From: Ridgeia piscesae
Taxonomy: Eukaryota > Annelida > Polychaeta > Sabellida > Siboglinidae
Direction of reading: 5' to 3'
Length of the DNA: 64,000 nucleotides
Assembly (NCBI GenBank): GCA_025642075.2
Contig: JAODUO010000079.1
Span: forward strand, 440,501-504,500
In this document: piece by piece, positions 55,649 to 64,000 of the stretch
Layout of the letters: every line of letters begins with the position of its first letter
Numbering within the stretch: the stretch's first letter is position 1
Position numbers and translations under genes: made by a program
Notes under the pieces: model-generated
The model's input: only the letters and a program-made list of their open reading frames with translations
Told to the model about the DNA's origin: nothing
Databases searched by the model: none

Positions 55649-58323
55649 AGCACAAACAGATCAGATCACATTCGCCTTCTTTACTTGGTGCAGTGAACTC
55701 ATGGCCAGCACTAACATATCAGATCACATTCACCTTCTTTACTTGGTGCAGTGAACTCATGGCCAGCACATAACATATCAGATCACATTCACCTTCTTTA
55801 CTTGGTGCAGTGAACTCATGGCCAGCACTAACATATCAGATCACATTCACCTTCTTTACTTGGTGCAGTGAACTCATGGCCAGCACTAACATATCAGATC
55901 ACATTCACCTTCTTTACTTGGTGCAGTGAACTCATGGCCAGCACTAACATATCAGATCACATTCGCCTTCTTTACTTGGTGCAGTGAACTCATGGCCAGC
56001 ACTAACATATCAGATCACATTCACCTTCTTTACTTGGTGCAGTGAACTCATGGCCAGCACAAACATATCAGATCACATTCACCTTCTTTACTTGGTGCAG
56101 TGAACTCATGGCCAGCACTAACATATCAGATCACATTCACCTTCTTTACTTGGTGCAGTGAACTCATGGCCAGCACTAACATATCAGATCACATTCACCT
56201 TCTTTACTTGGTGCAGTGAACTCATGGCCAGCACTAACATGTCAGATCACATTCACCTTCTTTACTTGGTGCAGTGAACTCATGGCCAGCACTAACATGT
56301 CAGATCACATTCACCTTCTTTACTTGGTGCAGTGAACTCATGGCCAGCACTAACATACCAGATCACATTCACCTTCTTTACTTGGTGCAGTGAACTCATG
56401 GCCAGCACTAACATGTCAGATCACATTCACCTTCTTTACTTAGTGCAGTGAACTCATGGCCAGCACTAACATGTCAGATCACATTCACCTTCTTTACTTG
56501 GTGCAGTGAACTCATGGCCAGCACTAACATATCAGATCACATTCACCTTCTTTACTTGGTGCAGTGAACTCATGGCCAGCACTAACATACCAGATCACAT
56601 TCACCTTCTTTACTTGGTGCAGTGAACTCATGGCCAGCACTAACATATCAGATCACATTCACCTTCTTTACTTGGTGCAGTGAACTCATGGCCAGCACTA
56701 ACATATCAGATCACATTCACCTTCTTTACTTGGTGCAGTGAACTCATGGCCAGCACTAACATATCAGATCACATTCACCTTCTTTACTTGGTGCAGTGAA
56801 CTCATGGCCAGCACTAACATATCAGATCACATTCACCTTCTTTACTTGGTGCAGTGAACTCATGGCCAGCACTAACATATCAGATCACATTCACCTTCTT
56901 TACTTGGTGCAGTGAACTCATGGCCAGCACTAACATATCAGATCACATTCACCTTCTTTACTTGGTGCAGTGAACTCATGGCCAGCACTAACATATCAGA
57001 TCACATTCACCTTCTTTACTTGGTGCAGTGAACTCATGGCCAGCACTAACATATCAGATCACATTCACCTTCTTTACTTGGTGCAGTGAACTCATGGCCA
57101 GCACTAACATCCAGATCACATTCACCTTCTTTACTTGAGTGCAGTGAACTCATGGCCAGCACTAACATTCAGATCACATTCACCTTCTTTACTTGGTGCA
57201 GTGAACTCATGGCCAGCACTAACATACTCAGATCACATTCACCTTCTTTACTTGGTGCAGTGAACTCATGGCCAGCACTAACATACCAGATCACATTCGC
57301 CTTCTTTACTTGGTGCAGTGAACTCATGGCCAGCACTAACATACCAGATCACATTCGCCTTCTTTACTTGGTGCAGTGAACTCATGGCCAGCACTAACAT
57401 ATCAGATCACATTCGCCTTCTTTACTTGGTGCAGTGAACTCATGGCCAGCACTAACATACCAGATCACATTCGCCTTCTTTACTTGGTGCAGTGAACTCA
57501 TGGCCAGCACTAACATATCAGATCACATTCGCCTTCTTTACTTGGTGCAGTGAACTCATGGCCAGCACTAATATCAGATCACATTCGCCTTCTTTACTTG
57601 GTGCAGTGAACTCATGGCCAGCACTAACATACCAGATCACATTCACCTTCTTTACTTGGTGCAGTGAACTCATGGCCAGCACTAACATATCAGATCACAT
57701 TCACCTTCTTTACTTGGTGCAGTGAACTCATGGCCAGCACTAACATACCAGATCACATTCGCCTTCTTTACTTGGTGCAGTGAACTCATGGCCAGCACTA
57801 ACATATCAGATCACATTCACCTTCTTTACTTGGTGCAGTGAACTCATGGCCAGCACTAACATATCAGATCACATTCACCTTCTTTACTTGGTGCAGTGAA
57901 CTCATGGCCAGCACTAACATGTCAGATCACATTCACCTTCTTTACTTGGTGCAGTGAACTCATGGCCAGCACTAACATATCAGATCACATTCGCCTTCTT
58001 TACTTGGTGCAGTGAACTCATGGCCAGCACTAACATACCAGATCACATTCGCCTTCTTTACTTGGTGCAGTGAACTCATGGCCAGCACTAACATATCAGA
58101 TCACATTCGCCTTCTTTACTTGGTGCAGTGAACTCATGGCCAGCACTAACATATCAGATCACATTCACCTTCTTTACTTGGTGCAGTGAACTCATGGCCA
58201 GCACTAACATGTCAGATCACATTCACCTTCTTTACTTGGTGCAGTGAACTCATGGCCAGCACTAACATGTCAGATCACATTCACCTTCTTTACTTGGTGC
58301 AGTGAACTCATGGCCAGCACTAA
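55649..58323. repeat. 58-bp minisatellite (array E)
   Basis: About 46 copies of a 58-bp unit; pieces are CAGATCACATTCACCTTC, TTTACTTGGTGCAGTGAACT and CATGGCCAGCACTAACAT. Period and sequence are very uniform. Variation is mostly at two sites: ATTCACC or ATTCGCC, and CATATCAG, CATGTCAG or CATACCAG, and variant copies cluster (GCC types mainly at 57290-57590 and 57985-58110). A short run at about 57108-57230 has one-base length changes. No coding potential. Confidence 0.97.
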
Positions 58324-61300
58324 GACTTGTAGTTTGTGACTTCATCAACATACCGAAATGATCCAAGTGCTGTTATTTGAGTCGTAAGTTCGCAGCATGT
58401 GAGGCCGTGTGATCCGGGGTGTGGATTATTTCCCAGTGGGAGGGGAGGGAAGGGAGGCTGATCAATACATCGTGTCCCGTGGCGAGTGTTCTCGCAGTAT
58501 GAGTGACTCAGCCCGAGGATGTGGCACATTCACAGGCATCAGACCTCACAGCTTCTGGGCCTTCACTCAGGAGGGAGACGGCCACACATTCCCGGGCTGC
58601 TGGGAAGTCTCCTGTCATGTCAGCTATCTGATCCCACCATGAACCAATGTACGGGACAATATTCAAATTGTTCTGTGGTATAACTGCTGGGCGGATCTAA
58701 GTGAAAATCCAACGTCTACTACCCAGACCCAAACTGTCTCTTAGCTAATTTTCATTTAAAAGTTGCTTCAAATTTAGTTTTTTTTTATTTCCAACATTTA
58801 TGATGTAGTGTAGTAATGTGGATTCAAGTGGCACATTCATATTTAATTGTATAACAATTAATTAAAAGCAGTACTTTGCAGGTAAAACTTGACATGCATA
58901 TTACCATAACACATAATAAATACATATTAGTAAACGTTTGTCTATGATGTGTGTATATGCCAGTTGGAAAAGGTTAGCAACTGTTATACGCAGATTTTAA
59001 AAACATTACAACAACACATTAATCAGTGTGAATCACGTGAGAGTGTCACACAGTGATAGGAAGGGTTGAGATGGTCTGGGGGTGGGGTAGGGCAACTGTC
59101 AACAAGTTCTAGGGCTCACAGAGGGGGGGTTGTCAGCATCTAACAGTAATTTGTGGGTCACAACAGTCCACATAGATCAGCCTGGGGTAGTAGGATCCAG
59201 GGAAGACACTGCTCTCAGGTCAACGACCTGTGTTCTCTAAACAAGTGATAACGGTGTGTAATGTGGTAGGACAAGTGTACACTTATGTTGTCTTGCCTCA
59301 GAGACCTGTCAAACATCATCCATCACAGAGGGCCCAATACTTGGACGGGTGGGTGCAGACACAGGCATGGAAACAGAGATCTCACCCTATTGCTATATTT
59401 GGTCGGGAAGGGTAAACACACAAAATTGTGTAAGATAACGGAATTGATAGAGACCAATATCAAATAGAGACTAATGAAAACCAGTGGTCAGTGTTGACAG
59501 AGAGGTGTAGGGATATGACAGATGAGTGATGAGGCTAGATGTATGGACTACATCTTGAGGACAAGTGGAGTGATGGTGTGGATGACCACTAATGTGGTCA
59601 TTGGTCACTTTATCTGTGTTATCAACCCTTGAGTGGACAGTTCTGAGAAGCCTAACTCTTGACCAGTTGCCCTGTAAATGGGGTAGACGTGACAGTTTGA
59701 AATGTACGAGCAGTAAAACTTGCTGTTATAGGTCTATCACAATAACAAACAACTTAAACAACTTAGTAATCAATCAGTTGTCTACTACTTTTAAACATGA
59801 CTACTGGGTACTATTTCCCTTCACTAATGTTGATTTTTCCAAATGTTATATTTGGATTCTTAATTAAGGAATAGTCAGAACATTGTTTTGTAAAAACAAG
59901 CATCGCCATTGGACATTTAATCTCCGCCAACGCCGGCTTACAGCACAAGAAAAAGAAGCCGCAGCTTAATAACAGCCAGGAAATGGTGTGTCAGTTCAGC
60001 TGAGGCTGTGGTGAGATCTACATGCTGTGGGCAGTGTCTAGAATCAGAGATGAGCAGTGATGTGCTGTGTGGACACACAGACAGAAACTGTGGTCGTCAG
60101 TGAAGTGTCCCTAGGTGACCAGTGTCTACCAGTCTAGCCACGGACCCCCGCAATGTGACAATGTCACTGTATGTTATGTTTACTGCTGCAGACACACAGC
60201 TTTTGTTTCACTCTCTGTCAACAGTCTTGTTCTTTTCCATTTCCTGTCAGACTCCTTTTTGCTTGACGAGGGAAAGGGTTTCTAGGAAAGAAAACACAGT
60301 GACAAGGACGGGGTGGTTGTAAATGATGCTGAGGCTGCTGGGGACAGGTGACAGGTGACAGGTGTGTAGTGAGGATGACACACAATGGAGGTCACTTGCC
60401 TATCTGTCACGGTGGACAGAGAGAGAGTCTCTGATGTCACTGATACAGTGATGCTGCCTGGTGCCAGCTGTCTTTGATGGCACCAATAAATCAGACTTAG
60501 TAGACAACTGCACTCAGCACCACGTGTGTGTACTTGTACCTGTGTACTGTGTACTGTGTTCACCCTGCGGGCCAATGCAAAAACAAACTACCTTTGTTGG
60601 CTTTAAGCTTCATCATTCTATTCCTGTGCCAATTCAACGTTGTATGTAAGGGTCGTTGTTAGTTGATCACAGTTGCCTATCATCCAAGTCCCTCCCTCCC
60701 TCATTCCCTCCCTTCCGCACGCCCTCCCTCCTTCCGTCCGTGAATTCGAGCAGAATGTGTCAGTTATTGGACTAGAAACGGTCTCTGATTGATGCCAATG
60801 AAATAAACAAGATCTCTTCGGTTGACCTGTTTAAACAAACATACAAGCGGGGATCGTTCACAGCTGGATGGCTACCGTTGATATTGGGGTCGTGGTTGAG
60901 CGAACAGATTTCACTTCTTGCTTGGTTCACCGAATTCCTCATTGAATTGACAACGTAAAACTTGTTTACATTTGAGCTACCCAGTGTCCAGTACTCGGAA
61001 TCAGTGATGTTTTTATTTGGTTTTACAACATGTGTGACAGTGATTGAGTGCATCAGTGTCAGACAGATGTAAAGTAAGTACACTACAACCGTAGATAACA
61101 GCTACACTCTATCACTACAGTGTTTGCTGGCCGTATTCTAATGAACAAATACAGGTATGGATAAGGGTAGGCTACAATTAATAAAAAATATGTCACACTC
61201 TCACTGTTCTGACATATTCCTGTTCACTTGCTGCCCGCGCTTATCACTTGATGTGATAATCATGTCGAATCTTGTTAAATACAGACGTTCAATCACTAGT

Positions 61301-63870
61301 GCCACCTCTGTTCTAGGAATAGCAAAAACGTAGAATTTGCATGAGAAAGGAGAAATTAGAATTTCAAATGATGTGGTATCCTCGACCAGCCTCTGTCAGC
61401 CTTGATGTGCTATCTGATATACTACGAGTTCTAACACGTGACAGCATATTTAGTTTGATGGGATGTGGAGGTGTTTTACGACAAACAGTGCCACTTTGTT
61501 GAAATATTCGAAAGAAAACTCTGCACGAAACAAATTGTTTATTTTGTTTGCAAAACTGCCACAGCCACTGAACGGCATGTGTCAGCAAATGTCTTGTCTT
61601 CTCCTGTCATCACGTGAAGACAACAAAAACCTTGTGTGTTATCTAGATGTAGGTATCCACTGCGTTGAATGGGTTGCCCGTTGTGTACCTGGCCTGTCGG
61701 CCTATCGTTGGTAGCCCTTAATCATCCATTGATGTGCGGTGAACTTACAAGCCAGCTCGTCTTTCTGTGTAGCCCTGACACCAGTGAATGACCACTGGAA
61801 ACTGATACGTGGGTACACGGCAATTACAGTACAACCGGCTGTCTGCCACTTCAACAATTGCTTAATAACTGTGATATTAATCAGGCCGCATAGCTCGGCT
61901 CTTGGCACGTACTCCCGCAGATAGCATTCTACGTGGCAGCATCGGGGAAGAATACAATCTTTCCAAGTCGTCATCGTCTTGTCAATGCTTGTCTCTGTGC
62001 TATTCAGTGACGGAGACGTTACGTGACACGGGCAGACACTACGTGATTAAGAGACACACGTGTTAATCATGCTAGCTGCACCGGTTATATTTTTGTAACA
62101 AAATTTGACGCTTTATAATACGATCCATTCATTTCTACCTGGTGTCCTGATATCCATGAACAAGTGGTGCCTCGTGTGGTTAAAATTGGAATTATACGAC
62201 GTAGTCATCACAAGAAGTTCTGTATCTCAATTTCCGGTGGATTCAGAAGTAATTATTGTGTAGGCTATGAGAGGGCACAGCAGGTAGTTAGTTGTGTCTC
62301 ACAGGGAGCGTGACAGTGGCGTGACAGAATTCAACTCGTAATGAAGCTGACCAATCGGATGCATACACATGCCAGTGGCTAATATGTCGGCAATGATTGA
62401 ATGTGGCCCGAGATCGAATGCGTATAAGATGTGACCAGCGTGTCTTGATTAAAACTTTGTGTGTTGTTCCGCCTCAGTTGGCACGCTGCAGTGTGGTCAA
62501 CAAACATTCTCCCGTGATATAAATGGTCCCAACGTAAGGACTTCCACCTCAGTAAGGGTCAACAGACATTCTCTCACACAATCAGTCGTAACTTGCAGCG
62601 AAGTCATTAAGTGTTTAACGAAATGTGGCTATTTTTGTAACTTTTGATATGAGACCTTAAAACGAGCACCAAAAAGGGTGCAGGGCAGATAGTCGTGCCC
62701 TGTGCCCTAGTTTCCCAGCCCTACATCCCAGCCTCTCCCCTATGTAGCAGGCCTAATGCGGAGTCACCCCAGCTGTGCTTGATATGTCAGCCGATGTTCG
62801 GAGTCTGTTTGCATGGGGTGAATATGCATGCTGTGAACATGTGGGGCGAATACAGTACACCAGGTAAGTAGACCGTACCCAGCTAGGGTGCGTTCTTCCT
62901 AAGGCCCTTTTATCTGTCGCTTCAGTCACCCTCAGTGCCTTATTATGTCCAGTTGGACTTTGTCAGATCAACTCGAAACTCCTCTCAGTCGTGTACAAGC
63001 TACGGTAGTAAAAGTTGGACTTTGTAGCCTTGTTCTTGTGTGTCACTTAACACTCGCTCACAGCGATGGTTCTCAAAACTTTCCAAGCCGGCCAAATTGA
63101 CGCCTCGTAAGTAAGTGAATATGTTTACAGAGAAACTACCAGAATGGTACTGTTGCTTTGCTTGTGAAATGTCCAAATGCACCATACAGCATCTAAAAGA
63201 TGTCCGCCGTGGATAAACAAAACGTTATGTAACACGCAAAATGTTATTGTTTTGACTTCCTGCCATTGAAACAGAAACATTTTCTATACAATTCTGGAAA
63301 ATATTCACATTTTTGAAAACGTGATTTGAAGGCAGAAGTTTGCCAGTATTGGTGTGTGCCACTCTTGGATGCTGTCTGGTGGTTGAGATGTCACCTGTAA
63401 ATAGGTCAGGGACAGAGTGGTAGGGAAGGTAGGTGGGTTGGTTGGGAAGGTAGGTGGGTTGGTTGGGAAGCCGGTGGTTCCGACTGTGCATTTCCGGTGC
63501 ACACCATGTCGCTGCTGTGTCCTTCTGTCCTTGTGCTCTCACTGCTCTGTGTGTCTGACAGTCTGTCTGTCACCAGTCTGTCTGTCACCAGTCTGTCTTG
63601 TTGCTTTGTGCTTATTATGTGAACCAGGGGGGTTATTTCATGTTTTGTCACCTTAATATTGTGATGATTGCGATCGTTTCCCACTGAAACTAAATGTGAT
63701 CATGTATGTAGAGCAGTTATCTAGAATTGTGTTGTTTCAATGTGTGTCTAGAGTGTTGTGTCATGTTTATGTGACATTTAACTGTGTGTGCTAGTCTCTG
63801 TCATCGCTGTGGTAGAAGTCTCTGATACACTGTATGTCTTGTGGTCACCATGTAACATCATTAGTAGTAG
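58324..63870 (+). other. ERR intron, distal visible part: no exon recognised
   Basis: About 5.5 kb, AT-rich with scattered CpG-richer stretches. Noted: a GATA-type inverted repeat (61241-61259), a cluster of ACGTG motifs including a CACGTG E-box (62021-62062), tandem GACAGGT (60342-60362) and a doubled GTAGGTGGGTTGGTTGGGAAG-like unit near 63427-63470. No sequence matching ERR ligand-binding exons was seen on either strand. Confidence 0.6.
62021..62062. promoter_or_regulatory. Cluster of ACGTG motifs with a CACGTG E-box
   Basis: ACGTG occurs at 62021-62025, 62041-62045 and within CACGTG at 62057-62062, with a further copy at 61931. ACGTG is the core of hypoxia response elements and CACGTG the core of bHLH-ZIP sites. 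The cluster might be an intronic enhancer; there is no direct proof. Confidence 0.25.
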
Positions 63871-63902
63871 TAATAGTAGTAGTAGCAGTAGTCAGTAGCA
63901 GT

Positions 63903-63955
<53 letters not shown>
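63863..63955. repeat. (AGT/AGC)n tract ending in (CAG)17
   Basis: Imperfect AGT and AGC trinucleotides run into 17 uninterrupted CAG repeats (63905-63955). Non-coding: no surrounding exon signals. Confidence 0.95.
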
Positions 63956-63956
<1 letters not shown>

Positions 63957-64000
63957 GAATTATAATACATTTGTGTCACTTCTATGGCTCCTGTAGTTCA

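Noticed and set aside
57086..57725. Open frames in array E
   Set aside because: Translations of the 58-bp repeat; they occur where unit-length changes happen to keep a frame open.

Overview
The window looks like animal nuclear DNA, probably from a marine mollusc or another lophotrochozoan. It is intron-rich and of moderate GC, crowded with microsatellites and minisatellites, has GT-AG splice sites, carries a decayed Ty3/gypsy retroelement, and shows no operons or bacterial-style gene packing. The phylum is an inference from general character; no single base proves it.

One gene can be identified with confidence: a plus-strand estrogen-related receptor (ERR, nuclear receptor family NR3B). Three coding exons are visible (23562-23928, 49408-49524, 52189-52320). 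They splice in frame, with phase-1 junctions, into a 205-residue N-terminal part: an acidic A/B region with an IKVE sumoylation-type motif, both zinc fingers with the ERR-diagnostic P-box EACKA, the ERR-type GGRQKYKR extension, and the start of the hinge. The ligand-binding domain is not in the window and must lie beyond 64000, so the last intron is at least 11.7 kb. A CpG-rich patch at 11271-11607, with a YY1-like core, CCAAT box, full CRE and strong splice donor, is a plausible promoter plus non-coding first exon, unproven.

Layout: 1-6930, a 55-bp minisatellite cut by the window start; 6940-7510, a minus-strand Ty3/gypsy reverse-transcriptase remnant that the array abuts; 7511-11270, gene-free; 11271-11607, candidate promoter; 11608-23475, putative 5' intron with a (GA)n tract and a perfect DR1 nuclear-receptor site; 23476-23928, first coding exon; 23929-49407, a 25.5-kb intron holding a 10-bp minisatellite (38815-39770), a 17/19-bp minisatellite (40631-43950) and a perfect ERE-type palindrome; 49408-49524, second zinc-finger exon; 49525-52188, a 2.66-kb intron that is about 89% a 49-bp minisatellite running up to the splice acceptor; 52189-52320, hinge exon; 52321-64000, an intron with a (GA)n tract, a 58-bp minisatellite (55649-58323) and a (CAG)17 tract.

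The most unusual feature is the load of five unrelated minisatellites, about 16 kb or a quarter of the window, in and around a single nuclear-receptor gene. One of them supplies the sequence just upstream of a constitutive splice acceptor, and another repeats the Chi octamer about 60 times. Long open frames inside the arrays are artefacts of repeat periodicity and are not annotated as genes.
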